The notes under the pieces: generated by a model
Told to the model about the DNA's origin: nothing
What the model saw: the letters and a program-made list of their open reading frames with translations, nothing else
Database searches by the model: none
Shown: positions 50,329-62,828 of the stretch, one piece after another
Layout of the letters: every line of letters starts with the position of its first letter
How positions within the stretch are numbered: position 1 is the stretch's first letter
Assembly: GCA_027422505.1 (NCBI GenBank)
Contig: JAPQWV010000122.1
Location: 930,001 to 994,000, forward strand
DNA length: 64,000 nucleotides
Direction: 5' to 3'
From: Craterostigma plantagineum
Lineage: Eukaryota; Streptophyta; Magnoliopsida; Lamiales; Linderniaceae
Program-made: the position numbers and the translations under genes

Positions 50329-52559
50329 TTAACTTTTCTGTGCCTTGGGAATATCAAGATCTCGAAAAACTGGGCTGTCGACTCCAACTCCCATTGCGTT
50401 CAGACCATTGTCGACGTAAAGCACAGTCCCCGTTATAGCAGAGGCCAAAGGCGATGCAAGAAAAGCAGCAGCGTTCCCAACCTCGTCTGTTTACCATTGC
50501 ATTGCATTCCTCAGATTTATTAGTATTAGTAGTAGTTCAGACATTAAATACATTATTACAAGCAACGAGGTAATAAACGACTCACTCACCAGCAGTAAGT
50601 TCTTTTTGCAAGGGAGCGTTCTCCAATGAGTAGTCAATCATCATGTCGATGAAACCGATAGCTTTAGCTGCACGGCTTCTCAACGGGCCTGAAGAATGTG
50701 GACGCAAAACGATGTAGAAAGAAGCTTTAATCTTAAAGGCATCATCGAATCAAACAGAAAAGAGCAAATATCAGTCGAGAGAAGAAATACCAGCAGATAT
50801 AGTGTTGACTCTAATGTTGCTTTTCCTTCCAGCTTCAAAAGCAAGGACCTAAAAAGAGACCATGATGTATTGATTTTGACGTGTAAGAATGGGCGAAGAT
50901 GAGATTAAACGATAAACTAAGGGAGGGCCAACCTTTGTGTCACTCTCAAGAGCTGCTTTGGCTGAACTCATACCACCACCGTATCTGCGAATGGATAAGG
51001 TAAAAGCTATTACATCAGTAGAGGTTTCATCAGATGATATTTGCATTAAGGAAATGAGCTGTGATGTCCTACCCTGGAATTATCTTCTCAGATGCAATGT
51101 ATGTCAGCGAAATCGATGCGCCGCCTGAGATGTTCAGAGTACTCGTTTATTATGATGAATACGATATGAATAGGTGATTAAAATTAATGGTAAATATAAT
51201 CATATATAGATGTATATATATATATATATATATATATGTACCCACCAGGATTCATGATGGGAAGAAAATGCTTAAGAAGAGAGACGAAAGAATAGCTCGA
51301 CGCAGAGACAGCTGCGAGATAACCATATCTTGATGTCTCGAGAAGAGGCTTAGTCACCTGATATTATTATGTCCAAGATTAGAAGATGCATCTTAAGACA
51401 AAAAATACATGGAAACGTACATACTTTGAAGTTCATGTATAGGAAGGACCAAATCTTTTAAGAGAGAACCAAAAAAATAAAAAGAAACAAATAGAAAAAA
51501 ACCTCTGGACCATTGGCAAGTGAATGCACAAGAATATCAATTGTGCTGAAATCCTCTTTAACTGATTCAGCAACTTCCTGGGGAAAAAACGAGTATCATT
51601 ACCAGTAAAGTTAAACCATTATCAATGTCACGTAGAAAAATGTGTTTGGGGGAAAATGATAAGAGCATAGACCTTCACAGTCCATTTTGCTGACCCCGAA
51701 TAGCGCTTATTTGTTTTCACCTGCATCGTGATAATAAAATTAACAAATCATGGCCTATGTCCTAAACTCTAGGAACTTAAACGAAATTCAAGATTATTAC
51801 ATCTTCAGGAACATCCTCTGGAGAATCATAAACTGCATCCAAAGGATAAACTTTCGTAATCTCCATCAAAGAACCATCAGGCAACCTACAAAACAGTAAA
51901 GGATCCATAAATGAAGCTATTATTACAGAAAATGCCTGCACTGACACGCCAAGAGATAAGAGCTCTTACACCCGCGACTCATCAAACTTCCCACGCCTTA
52001 GGCTGGTCTCAAAGATATTCAGTGCCTATAAGATAGAGAATTGATTTACTTACACACGAACACAAATCGTACAAAAGAGAGAGGGATTAAAGCTGGTATA
52101 CTTACAGGAACCCATGTACCAACTAGAATCTCGGCACCAGCAGCTGCAAGAGATTTCGCAATTGCCCAACCATACCCATTATCATCAGCTATACCAGCGA
52201 TGAATGCCCTCTTTCCTATAATTCATTCAACATATGTTAATAAAATCCAGTCTCCAAAGGTTAAAAACATGTGATGTTCGACCTCTTAGATCAACTGGCA
52301 ACCCTGGCAAAGGTTGACTCTCGCTTGCTCCCAAAGCTGCTTTGATGACATGCCTATCGCATTTCAATTGATTGAAGTTGTTGATCGTTGAAAAGGGCTG
52401 CGCAGCTGATATAAGAGACGAGCTCCTAAGCATGGTCCAAGGCCTGCATTTTGTTTCCTCGCCAAAACATGTGATTCTTGGCTTGGAAATTGAGAAAGAT
52501 GCTGAGAGGTAAGGCTTTTGCACTATGATGCGTGCGTTTGGAGTTGTAGTAGCAGCCAT
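50329..52559 (-). CDS. MOD1: Enoyl-[acyl-carrier-protein] reductase (NADH), plastid
   Basis: This FabI-type enzyme reduces trans-2-enoyl-ACP with NADH in the last step of each type II fatty acid elongation cycle. Twelve coding exons on the minus strand join in phase to 393 residues: 52559-52283, 52215-52106, 52025-51970, 51885-51801, 51720-51673, 51577-51503, 51357-51246, 51124-51073, 50984-50933, 50848-50791, 50688-50590 and 50486-50329. The first about 75 residues are Ser/Thr-rich and basic, a plastid transit peptide. The Rossmann core starts at [29 protein letters not shown] and the active-site segment [15 protein letters not shown] follow, with catalytic Tyr and Lys eight residues apart as in plant ENR. 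The end is [14 protein letters not shown] 5' UTR intron is likely, with a donor at about 53048 (AAAG|GTGAGG). The gene is essential housekeeping in plants. Confidence 0.96.
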
Positions 52560-53199
52560 ATCTGCTATTTGTAGAGGAATAACATAGCATTAGCTTCGGT
52601 AAAAGCACAAAAATGAATAACTGAATTATCAAGAAATGATTAAAATCGAACCAAATGATATGATGATACAGAATCAGGTTAAGGATTAAGCATCACCAGC
52701 TAAAACGAGCATTGCTTGCAAATTAACATAATGCATAGCAGCTTACAATGATAAATCTCCATCATTAAAACTCTAGAATCTTCCTCTTACCCGAAAAACA
52801 CACCATTAGGTCACAGATTTATGCAAAAAATGTATCATCAGAAGAAACTTCGTCTCCTTTTCCTTTCATTTTCTAATTTGCCTACCTCTAATTGTCAAAC
52901 ACATAGCATAAATCCACAGAAAAGAAATACGGATCAAACACAAATTAGAAGCTGCATTCTGCAAACACCATAACAAAACCGACGAATTCACATTTGCAGA
53001 GCTCCTGCACTTCCTAAGAAACGGAAAAACTTTGAGATCAAGACCTCACCTTTGTTTGACGATGTACTCTACGCTAAACGTGGGGTTTTTTTCTGAAATG
53101 TGGATTTATTGACGAAGACGCCTGAAAAATAGTGTCGATTGTTCGATGAAAATTATGTTGCAATGTTTGTTAGGACTGTTGAGCAGCTTTGAATGTGCC

Positions 53200-53345
53200 G
53201 CTTGGCTTGGCTGCTGAGTGGAGTAATTGATGTAGGAATTAAATTACGGATGTGCCCTTTTGTGTGGGCTGGGCTTTTCATCGGTCCACTCGACTGTACA
53301 GCCCGTTAAATGGGCCTGAGCCTGTCCATAAGGCCCACGAACGGT
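53200..53345 (-). promoter_or_regulatory. Site II-like motifs upstream of ENR
   Basis: Several TGGGC(C/T) words or their complements occur in 80 bases (GTGGGCTGGGCTTTT, AATGGGCCTGAGC, AAGGCCCACGA). TGGGCY site II elements, bound by TCP factors, are typical of promoters of plant housekeeping genes. They lie about 150-300 bases upstream of the presumed 5' UTR exon of ENR. Confidence 0.55.
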
Positions 53346-55457
53346 GAATTATGTCCAATTATATTAACATATTCGGTTTTAATAGGAGCAGTCGAAATCC
53401 TACGACCTACTAATATGTTACTTAAATTGAACTTGTATGTTTACTTACCTCAGTATGTGAAATATATTTTTAAATAAGTTGTTTGAAAAATAAATTTTAA
53501 CTAAGAATAACATTATAATAAATTAAAATATTAAAGGTAAAATGATAAAAAAAAAAAAATACTTGAGTGATCTAGGCCCCTATATATGAGTATAGATTAT
53601 ATTACGTAACAAAAAGAATCAGTTATCATCAATAAATCATACATCAATATTAAATATATAAAAACTTAGTGTTGCATACAAATCCTTCAAATCTAAATTG
53701 ATTAGGTGTGTAAAATTTCTCATTAATAAAATAATAATAATCTATAGTCTTATTTTTTTTTCGGAAGGGTAATCTATAGTCTTATATTAATGGTGAGATA
53801 AGTTAAAAACTGCTTTGTGTATATATTAACTGACCAGAATTTTTTTTCCAATTAACAATTGACATAAAATAAAAAATAAACTCACGTTATTAATTAGCTT
53901 TTACAATTAAAAGAAGCTGCCAACAACCTTGCATTTATATATTGTCACATTTACCCTTCTATGAATTATTGCTTAACATTTAAGAAGTGATTTATTACCT
54001 ATATGATATACGTAGAGTTAAATATGTCATATGCAATATAACCCCACACATCACCGTGATTAATCAAACATAATATTCCAATATCACATTGATATGCGAA
54101 ATGAAATATCACCCCAACACAAACACAATGATGATATATCACCTTGATCCACTTCACGGTGATACTCACATTACGGTGATGCGAGTATCATCGTGATGCT
54201 GGATCACTGGAAACAAACACCCCCTAAATGTAATTGTAGTAATTAGCTATAAAATTAATATCTTAGAAACAGGTTTGTAGAAACCAGCTCAGCTACTAAA
54301 AATGTAATCTGTTTCTAGGAATTTGAGGAAAATGACTCACTTTAACGTTTTGAACATATCATAAAATCATATAAATCAGAAAACCTTTTGTTCGGCTTCT
54401 GTAAAAGCCGGCAAGAAATAGATTTGTATCCTAACCGCATAAAAGCCAAATTGGGAGCCACCTTTGAAACGGTCCTTTAAGTTCCACGTGGCACTTATAT
54501 ACTCTTTATACCCATAAAATAAAGTAGTTAAAACAAACAAAAAAATAGAAATCAACAAGAATGGTTTGTGGTGACTTATGTGTGCCACGCACGAAGAAAT
54601 CGTGTTTTTGCGAGCTGACGTCATGAAATATCCCTATTGGGCCAATTGATTGGGCTGGCTTTTGATACGCATATCTGACTCTGACATACATCCACGTGCA
54701 GATCCAACGGTCACGATCTTCTTTTACGTAATGCCCTCCCCCACCCACGCTTGCCTTCCTTGATCTTTTTTTTTTCGTCAAGGGAAAATTACTATATATA
54801 AGTATTTATTAAAATCAAATGCAATCGCAAAAACGGCAAACAAGAAGGTTGCCGTATACATTTAGTTCAAATATCACTATCTTAGAAAATATATTAAGAC
54901 GGTGAAATAATTAGTGCACAATAGAAAAATTGACAAGCGCTGAAATCAAATACGTCTCAAAATAAACAAACAATTAATTCAGATGGATGTTATATATATT
55001 TCTGTAATAATGCCGTCTGATTTTGCGGAACATTTGATACACTAAAATCTTCACTGTCAGTTGTATAGGAGTATAGTATTAAATAAAATATATAAAATGG
55101 TGCCAGCATGGATTTCTGGTAAGTTATTAGCTGTTATTGGAAAAGATCATTTATAAAAACTAATGAAAGAAAACTAGTTGTGCACTCAAGTTATAGGGCT
55201 ACATATATATTGCAATGTGCATCAATTTCCATATGCATTTTTTAGACGAATAGATATTAAATGTTCTTTTCCTTTTACTATCTTCTCTTTGGACGTTTCT
55301 TCTTCATAATCATAAACAAATAAAAAGTAAAATATTTCCTCATCCCCCAACCCCTACATATCTACATATATCACCCCTCCCATTTATCTCCTCTTCTTAA
55401 AGAATTCACTTCACACCTTCAAAAAAAACCTCTCTTTATACATACAATAACTTTGTG
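53346..55457. other. Intergenic between ENR and the VQ gene
   Basis: Holds a tail-only insertion (53738-53785), a possible decayed MITE at 54040-54235 (repeated GTGATGATATATCACC and CGGTGATACTCACAT words related to 13395-13930) and, from about 54780, the promoter side of the VQ gene. Open frames at 54376-54781 on the minus strand have no domain. Confidence 0.5.
53738..53785 (-). mobile_element. LINE tail-only insertion, 16-base target duplication
   Basis: TAATCTATAGTCTTAT occurs at 53738-53753 and 53770-53785. Only 16 bases lie between: T's followed by CGGAAGGG, which reads CCCTTCCGA and A's on the minus strand. The layout equals that at 18785-18842. Confidence 0.8.
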
Positions 55458-55997
55458 ATGATGACAATGGAAACACGCAAACGAATACAAAAACCATCAT
55501 CACTATCATCCATGCACAAGAAATCACACATCATTATATCGAAGCCAAAGCCAAAAATTCGAATAATCCACATATTCGCTCCCGAGATTATTAATACAGA
55601 CGTCGAGAATTTCAGGGAATTAGTACAAAGACTCACGGGCAAGCCCTTGGATCGTAAAGAAACCGATCCAACGGCTAGGAATGAAGATCAGCCGAGGAAA
55701 AGGGTATATTCGTCTTCTTCTTCTTCTTCGAACGAAGTGAAGGTGGAAACGGAAATGGCTGTGAGGGCTGGACTGCAATTTGGAGAAAGAATGAGGGGTG
55801 AAGATGAAATATGGGAATTTGCAAATTCGGGCGGCGGTTTCTTGAGTGGTTTCAGAGATCATAGCCATCAGTTTGATGGGTTGTTCATGGAAGAGATTTA
55901 CGATGATGATGATGATGATAGTCAGCTTCAGCTTCCTCTTATGATTGAATGTACAACAGGTGCAGCGGCATGTACTACTGGCCATCATTTGCTATGA
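55458..55997 (+). CDS. VQ-motif protein
   Basis: An intronless gene of 179 residues. The frame opens with GTG at 55455, but the first ATG is at 55458. The VQ motif FRELVQRLTG is at about residues 52-61, preceded by the basic stretch KPKPKIRIIHIFAPEII typical of one VQ subgroup (VQ17/24/25-like). VQ proteins are plant nuclear or plastid cofactors that bind WRKY factors, and in part MAP kinases or sigma factors, and tune defence and growth. The middle has a Ser run, and the C-terminus has an acidic Asp run (EEIYDDDDDD) and ends TTGHHLL. There are no membrane segments. A CT-rich leader lies just upstream. Confidence 0.9.
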   Translation: MMTMETRKRIQKPSSLSSMHKKSHIIISKPKPKIRIIHIFAPEIINTDVENFRELVQRLTGKPLDRKETDPTARNEDQPRKRVYSSSSSSSNEVKVETEMAVRAGLQFGERMRGEDEIWEFANSGGGFLSGFRDHSHQFDGLFMEEIYDDDDDDSQLQLPLMIECTTGAAACTTGHHLL

Positions 55998-57150
55998 TAA
56001 TGTAATGTATGGGCGGCTTAATTAATTAATGGGGGGAGTTCTATTAGGGAGATGTTTTGTTAATTGTTAATTGACGAGATGTTTTATTAATTGTTACTTG
56101 ACGTTTTTTACTGTGTTAGTTTACGTTTTGTTTTGTTATATGTGTTGGTGTAGATATATTTGGAACTAATTAAATTTATTTCTATAATGAGGAGGTCGGT
56201 TTTGTCTTTCATAATATATATGATGCTTTTGGCTTGTATTTATCTTTGTTCTACTTTATTCACATTATTTTAGTTATTCCGTAGTAATGATTAAATTGAA
56301 AAACGAAAAATTTTAGGTTAATGGCATTATGTATAGGTGGGATTGCTTCTTGTTGACTCGGACATACAAGAAATATTATCATAAAAAAAAAAGCTATAGT
56401 AATTGAAGAGAGAATAAACAAAGACTTGGAAACATAAAGTCTACGTCCACATGAAATAAATTATGTTACCGTAAATAATTCTAGTTTTATGCAAGCCAGC
56501 TCTTTCATAAATAATAATGTATGTATGTGTGCAATAAGTGATTTTGGTCAATAACCAAAGAGAGGGAGGACATAAGTCACGGATAAGGATTGAATTTAGC
56601 AGAAATTACTAACTATCCGGTGATATATTATAAATGTATAGAATCATAATATTATTTCCTCACAAATCTACAAACAAATTGTTGGATATTTTTTGTGTTA
56701 TACAACTTGTAGTATATTATATAATATCAACGGTGATGTAATTATTACTGAGGTAGCTTTGCACGCGATGTTCTTAAAATTTGTATTGTTCAACTCCACC
56801 GGGTTTGCATGATACGACTATCATTGTTCAAAATAATACAACAAACGTCTTAAGCTAACGAATTTAATTCAATAATAAATAACGAATAATTTCATTACAT
56901 CTATTATAATTTATATGCATGTATCGCACGAGCGAGGCGCAAGACAGTGCGCAACACGCCCTGCGTGGCTGCGCCAAATTTGAAATTTCTTAATGTTTAT
57001 TTTGTCAGGAATGGTGGTGGGCCCCGCGGTGGTCAGTGGGCCCCGCAGCGGAACAGATCCCGGTTTGGCTCGGTACGACGATCGGGAGAAGTGGGACCAA
57101 CGAGGTAAATTTGGTGGGACCCGCACAGTAACTACCACGGTAAAAATAAA
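55998..57150. other. Intergenic after the VQ gene
   Basis: AT-rich 3' flank, then a GC-rich segment at 56925-57130 with GTGGGCCCCGC words repeated twice, possibly part of the LTR element that follows. No gene is supported. Confidence 0.45.
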
Positions 57151-57840
57151 ATTACCGTAAGGTAAGAAAGAACACCAGAACTTTAACGTGGAAAACCCTC
57201 TGTTAACGAAGAGGGAAAAACCACGTCCGAGTCGGCAAAATCTTCACTATAGTAAAAATTACAACCCTCGAATTTTTACTATCTCACTTTTACCACTCGT
57301 GTTTACCTCACACCTCTCTGTGGATGTGGAACCCTATCAGTTTCTACCTGAACTGATAACCTCACAATTCACTCGAACTACTTCTCTCTATATATAGTAA
57401 AACTCGAATGAGCTTGTGATGATAATAACTGAAGAATCCTCAGCCTATTTATAGATGTCTTCAGCTCTTCTGGACCGCTCAAAACGGATGGCCAGGATGC
57501 GCCGCGTCGCCCTTCAATATCAGCCGTTCATTAAATTATTGTATATATAAAATAATATTATAATAATATTATTTTATTATATTTTTTTTGTTTTCTTGTG
57601 GCGGCGTCCTCTTTGGATGGCTGGACCAACATATTTAAATTTTCTAACCCAAAAAAACCTTCACTTTTTTCAATATTTGCTTCAAAACTATTGTCGTATA
57701 TTTTCTCGTAATAAAACTGATGTGATGATGGATTCCTGGCGGCTTTACTTTAACCACTTATAAACCTCGTAACCTAGCTACAAAAATTGAGATAAGATTT
57801 CAACAATTTTTCCATTAAGGCCAACCGAAGGTTGTTTCAC
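57150..57840 (-). mobile_element. LTR-like segment, reverse orientation
   Basis: At 57190-57210 the word TTTAACGTGGAAAACCC is the complement of the TTTTCCACGTTAAA core near the end of the LTR-like stretch at 24630-25310. Downstream are a leader-like CT-rich stretch, a TATATATAG box at about 57390-57400 and AACGGATGG. The borders and superfamily (copia likely) are uncertain, and no coding domain is attached. Confidence 0.45.
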
Positions 57841-58389
57841 ACGCTGCCCAAGTGCATATTTTAAAAATTCAGATATATAAATATATATATATGTATTTTC
57901 CATTTCTTTCAAACGTGAACAAGAAAAAGACTCGTAGATACCTTACCTACTCTGACAACAACCCTTTTACTTATTCTTACCCATATCAACAACCTCCGGA
58001 ATTATTAACTTGCATTGCTAAATCAGAAAGAAAAATAAAAACGAACAAAAAAGAACAAGATTTACTCAATCTTTTAGATCGATGAGCAGATATGAATCCA
58101 ATTTTGTTTCCAGCTATCGTACTAGCACACAGAAAAATAGAACGTGAGAGATCGAAAGTGCTTGACTGACAATAAACATGTAGGACACGAAGAATTAATA
58201 ACTAATAAAGGGAAGGAATTAGGATGCCTTAATTAATAACATTTAAATAATCTTGTTAGGATTTGCCATGTAATTTTGTAAGTATCTTGACGTAGACCAA
58301 GTTTATTTATTCTCTTAGCTTCCTTCGTAGCTTATTGATTAAGAATGATTTGGATTCTTTTTAATATACCCTATTAATCTTGATGAAGA
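57841..58389. other. Intergenic, nothing recognised
   Basis: AT-rich spacer; the open frame at 57852-58085 has no domain. Confidence 0.45.
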
Positions 58390-59060
58390 AACTGTTGGAT
58401 TCTGGTTGTCGGTCTGGTCGGCGGGAGGACGTAAGAACTTCAGCTTGAACAAAGTCGAGACGTGTATCGGATATACTGTCCGTAAGGCAAATCGCCCCAA
58501 TATTCAGTGCTTTCGGTTAGCGGTAATCGTCCGCAAGATACAACGACTTATGGGACTCGTTCTCGCAGCACAACAACTCCAGTTTTTCTGGCGAATCGAG
58601 TTTTCGATATCGAGCTTTTCTTGCTTTCTAGCCTTCAGGATTTGCATGACTTATTTGCAGGTTCATGAAACCTGTTGGAATGCTCTAATGTTTGACTTTT
58701 TAGTCCATGTGTCAGAATGCCAAAGGTCTTAAGCCATTAGACTGCGTGGTCAATCGGAAACTTCTCGACCAGCCGGTTTGTATCCTCGGAATGCAAAGTT
58801 CAAAGTCCGCCTACAAAGCGTCCATTGCACACTTTGGCACGTCAGGGCTCCCCGGCTCCGCGTCGGCCTCGGGCTCAGGCTCGGGTCTATAAGTTGGGAC
58901 ATTGGTCCCATTAAGCCCACTTGAGCCCATCCTTTAGGCAAACCCATTTGACATAAAGAGATGATTTATGTTTAGTCTAACCGATGTGACAAGGATTTTA
59001 CATGGGCTTTATACCATCAAATGGGCTAAGTACGTAAAGTTTAATTTCTCGTTTACCCGT
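58390..59060 (-). mobile_element. Possible LTR of the minus-strand copia element
   Basis: The segment lies directly beside the minus-strand copia pol relic at 59260-60800, where the 3' LTR would be expected. It has a GC-rich part (GGCTCCGCGTCGGCCTCGGG at about 58854) and short words with ATGGGCTT typical of such LTRs. No TG/CA ends or duplicated target were identified, so the call rests mainly on position. Confidence 0.35.
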
Positions 59061-59259
59061 CATCGGTTTTGAGCAAATTAATAGCTAGTTTTTTCAGCTA
59101 GGTATTTACTGTAATCAATGGCTATTTTTCTTACGGGTCTTTTGTTTTAAAATAGCCATGGACTCAGTCAACGTTAAAAAGTAGCCTTCTTGATGACGGG
59201 TACATGTTGTTTGGTGCAAAATCGTGTGGTTTGTTCTGACCAGATGTTAACTATGACCA

Positions 59260-60800
59260 GATGTTTTGTTCTGGTGTCTTGATACATGTGGTTTGATGCA
59301 AAATCATTTTTTTGCAAACACTACTGAAAAAACTGTGCCATTATCGGACCGAAAATTTTTTAATGTTAGCGTTGTATTGGTTTTCAATCATATTGAGGAA
59401 TTCTTGAAAACAGTAAAAAAAACTTCACATTTTGTCGTAGTAAGTATAACCACGTCGATTTACTAAATTCATCAATAAATGTAACAAAATATTTAAAATA
59501 GTTCTAAGATTCTACGGGTGCAGGACCCCAAACATCAGATTGACTAAATCAAATATCTTTTTGGATTCCGAAGATAGTTGAAAGGTTAACTTTGTTTGCT
59601 TGGCAAGCTTACAAGTTTCGCAGTTATTTGAATAGAAAAACTGTAAAGGAAATTTTTATTTGAAAACCCTATCAGATGGGTGGCCATATCGTTTATGTAG
59701 AATATGGCCATCATTATTGGATTGGAAGTTTGAAGAGCATTATAAGATCATATCTAGCTCAAATTCCAAGTATCATTTACCAATAGTCTTAAAGAGAGAC
59801 TTGGTCTTGAAACTCCGGACCCGCCCCTAATGAGCCGGGTATTTTTAAAATAATCGGGTATGAAGCGAGTAATGGATTTGAATCTTCTACCCGGCCGGGT
59901 CTGGGGCGGGTCACGGGTCTAGCCAAACCCTCCCCTAGATCTGGCCCGAAACCCGCCCTGAAATATATATATTATAATTCATTTCGTATTAAAGTTATAT
60001 AGCGTTATTGTTAATATTATGAATAAAAGATATGTTGGTCTAGTGGTAGAGGTTTGATATTACAAAGTTATGGTCGTGAGTTCGAGTCTCAAGCAATGCA
60101 TTTATCTATTTCTCTTTTAAAAAATAAAAAATAAAAAAAAGACAAAAATCAATATATCTGGGCCTGGCGGGTCAGACTCGGTTCGCTCGGGTCCAGCCGG
60201 GGCGGGCGGGTCCGCTGATAAATAATTGGTTCAGGTCCCGGGTCTGGCCAAACCCGCGACCCATACCCTGTCCGTTGCCATCCATACTTGAAATATCACT
60301 TTATTATGTGATAATATAATATTGCAATTTAAGTTTTGATTAATTTATTAATGAAGTTAAGTTTTGAATGTAAAGGGCATTGGTTATTTTTTTCTTTTGG
60401 GATTATGTTCCGGTTTGCTACGCCAGCATATTTTTGGGGGTAACATGGCTTATGATAAAAGAAATGTTATTTATGTTATTTGCCATATGATCGGTGGCTC
60501 CCGAGTCAATTATCCAATCATCATTATAGACAGTATTTAGCACGACGTAATTTTTAACAGGGATCGTAATACCTGAGTTGTGTTTACCTGGTCGATTTAA
60601 GAATTCTGAAAATTGGACCATCAATTTGCTAATCTGGTCTTGATCTGGTCCAAGTCGCCTATTGGGCTTTGGAATTCCATCACTGCAACTTGGTCAGCAC
60701 CTTTTCTGGCCCACTTCCCCTTTCCATTTTCTAGCCCACTTGGAGCCTCCATCTTGCCTTTGGCAATTCCCCTTTTTTGTTTCTTCAACATATTCACAAT
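59260..60800 (-). pseudogene. Ty1/copia gag-protease-integrase relic, interrupted by a hAT MITE
   Basis: Read on the minus strand from 60624 down: KNYVVLN, then the protease motif DWIIDSGATDHMA at about 60500-60530. Below the MITE, from about 59710, follow HPSDRVFK and NCETCKLAKQTKL (the integrase zinc-binding region) and, at about 59400-59480, YFVTFIDEFSKSTW-like sequence split by stops and frameshifts. The order protease, zinc finger, integrase core fits copia pol. It is not functional. A hAT-type MITE sits in the middle (59814-60286). Confidence 0.82.
59814..60286 (+). mobile_element. hAT-type MITE with GC-rich arrays, copy 2 (end-truncated)
   Basis: The right end GTTGCCATCCATA is a mutated form of the family end. 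The left end lacks the first 20 or so bases and starts directly in the array (TCCGGACCCGCCCC), yet it is flanked by CTTGAAAC (59806-59813), matching CTTGAAAT (60287-60294) at seven of eight positions. The tRNA-like module is at 60033-60094 (TTGGTCTAGTGGTAGA, then GAGTTCGAGTC). The arrays are more mutated than in copies 1 and 3. Confidence 0.82.
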
Positions 60801-60820
60801 AAAACAACGGCACCTTGATT

Positions 60821-61353
60821 AGGGCTGTTCATTCGGTTAAAACCGAACCGAACCGAACCGAAAATTCGGAGAATTTTATAACCGAAAACCGAACCGAACT
60901 TAATCGGTTCGGTTCGGTAAAAACCGAATTTTTTTTCGGTTTTTTCGGTTACCGACCGAAAAAACCGAAAAAAAAAATAATAATAATAATTTTGGGGAAA
61001 AAATAATATTTCGGAATTAATTTATATTATATTAATTAATTTACTAAATATATATTCAATAATTTATTAAAATACATATATTAATTAATTATTAAATACA
61101 TATATATTAATTATTAAATATATCAATATATTAATTAATTTATTAAATATATATATTAATTAATTTATTAAATTTCGGTTTTTCGGTTTTTATTCGGTTA
61201 ACCGAATAACCGAACCGAAAAAACCGAAATTTTCGGTTTTCTATTTTTAAGAACCGAAAACCGAACCGAACCCATTCGGTTCGGTTCGGTTCATACCGAA
61301 TTTTCGGTTTTTCGGTTCGGTTATTCGGTTATCCCGATTTTTGAACACCCCTA
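60821..61353. mobile_element. hAT-type MITE with GGTTCGGTT arrays
   Basis: Ends are TAGGGCTGTTCATTCGGTT and the complement of TAGGGGTGTTCAAAAATCGG. The exact 8-base duplication ACCTTGAT flanks it (60813-60820 and 61354-61361). Each sub-end is an array of AACCGAACCG/CGGTTCGGTT words in opposite orientation; the centre is AT-rich (TTAATTAATTTATTAAATA words). There is no coding capacity and no A-box/B-box module is visible. Confidence 0.9.
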
Positions 61354-61836
61354 ACCTTGATAATGCAACGTATCCGTATCGCTCGTGATGCAATGTATCT
61401 GTATCGCTCGTGTCCGCATCCGCGACGGCCAACCATGTTCTTTTTATTTTATTCATCTCTTTTAGTGGTTTTTTATTTATTTATTTTTTTTGGTTTCTCA
61501 ACATTTTATTTCTTTTACTAAAGAATTATTAAATACAAAATAAAAAAAGTCGGGTTAAATAATTAGGCCATAAAAAAAATAGGCTCCTTGCAAGACATGT
61601 TTCAAATTAATAGCCTAATATTTTCTTAGGTAACTAAGTGTAACACATGGTATTTAAATGTAAATACCCCTTAAAAATACTTTTTAAAATTCCTGAGAAA
61701 ATGGGTCGAAAAAAGCTTGAAATTTGAAAATTAGGTAATATATAACTCATGATCATGAAATGAAACGCGTGACTTAAAAGAAATTTAATCTGTATATGAA
61801 TATAAATTTTCTTGAACAAAGAGAAGTATGTGGTCT

Positions 61837-62635
61837 TTTTTTTTTCCCGGAAACGATAGTTTTATAAATTAACAAAGATACAGGGGCTAAATAGCCCAAA
61901 GGGTCTCACCGGTACATCATCAATCGGGAGAACAAAGGCTCACAAACGAGCACAAGACAGCCCCAAACTGGGGAACAACACTCCCACAAGGGGAGAAGAA
62001 AGGTCCACAAGGGAAAAAAACCGACAGAAAACAAAATCCATTATCTACGGCCAAGAACTAAAGAACCTATAATAGAAAAAGCTATTAAGCAAAATCTACG
62101 ATACTCTTCATTTCACTTGGTTTTCGACTTCTGGATTTTTATCTTCATCGGACTGTGGCTCCACGAGGGAGAAAAAGCTCCCCACCCATAGGTCGGGAGA
62201 AAGGCACCGGACGGGGCGTGAAGGGATCGGGCAGGACGGCGAGGTGGCAATGGTCTACCGGAGGAGCGGAGTGGGCGGAGGGCAGCTAGGCGGCGAGTTG
62301 GCGGCCGGCGGCGAAGAGGCAGACGGCGCAGCGGCGAGGTGGCGGATGCGCCGGACGCAACTGCGGTGAGACGCCGTCAAGGCGGGGGGTTGAGGCAAAG
62401 AGAAAAAGCTGTTTTTTTTTTCCAAGATAAAGAACCAAAAACAAAAAAGAAAAACAAAGCAGTGAAAAAAGATGAAAAAGGAACTGTGGCTCCCCCAACC
62501 TCCACGTAGGGAGGAGGGGGAGAAAGGCAGCTATGGTGTTTTTTGGTGTTGTGCGGCGGGGTGGGAGAGATTAGGGTTTGGAAGAGAGAGAATTTTTTTA
62601 TGCGACTTCTTTTGTAGATGGGAGCTAGTTGGAGT
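61837..62635 (-). mobile_element. Short LINE-tailed retroelement with 15-base target duplication
   Basis: AGAAGTATGTGGTCT occurs exactly at 61822-61836 and 62636-62650. The insert reads on the minus strand: a CT-rich leader with AAACCCTAATC, a GC-rich part (CGCCGCC words at about 62250-62390), then AAGAGTATCGTAGATTTTGC, then a tail with TATTTAGCCCCTGTATC and ATCGTTTCCGGG plus A's. There is no reverse transcriptase. Several short frames exist, but none looks coding. It shares its middle and tail with the element at 49525-50100. Confidence 0.82.
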
Positions 62636-62828
62636 AGAAGTATGTGGTCTTGAAAACTTAGAAAAAGAGCGCCGTACAAATAAATCCATCGTCAGAAATA
62701 ATTAAATATGTATATTTTATGGGTGTAAAGCAATATATACGACGTAAAGAATGCGTACAATGTACTTAAATTGCAACCCACCAAAACATATACTTACTAC
62801 AAAAAGAACAGTCTATCAAACGTGAGCC

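Noticed and set aside
55455..55457. GTG as start of the VQ gene
   Set aside because: Plant nuclear genes normally start at ATG; the first ATG is directly after, at 55458. The same reasoning moves the UGT start from TTG at 16901 to ATG at 16919.
62286..62705. Overlapping frames in the GC-rich part of the LINE-tailed element
   Set aside because: They lie on both strands, have low-complexity composition and lie within a non-coding retroelement.
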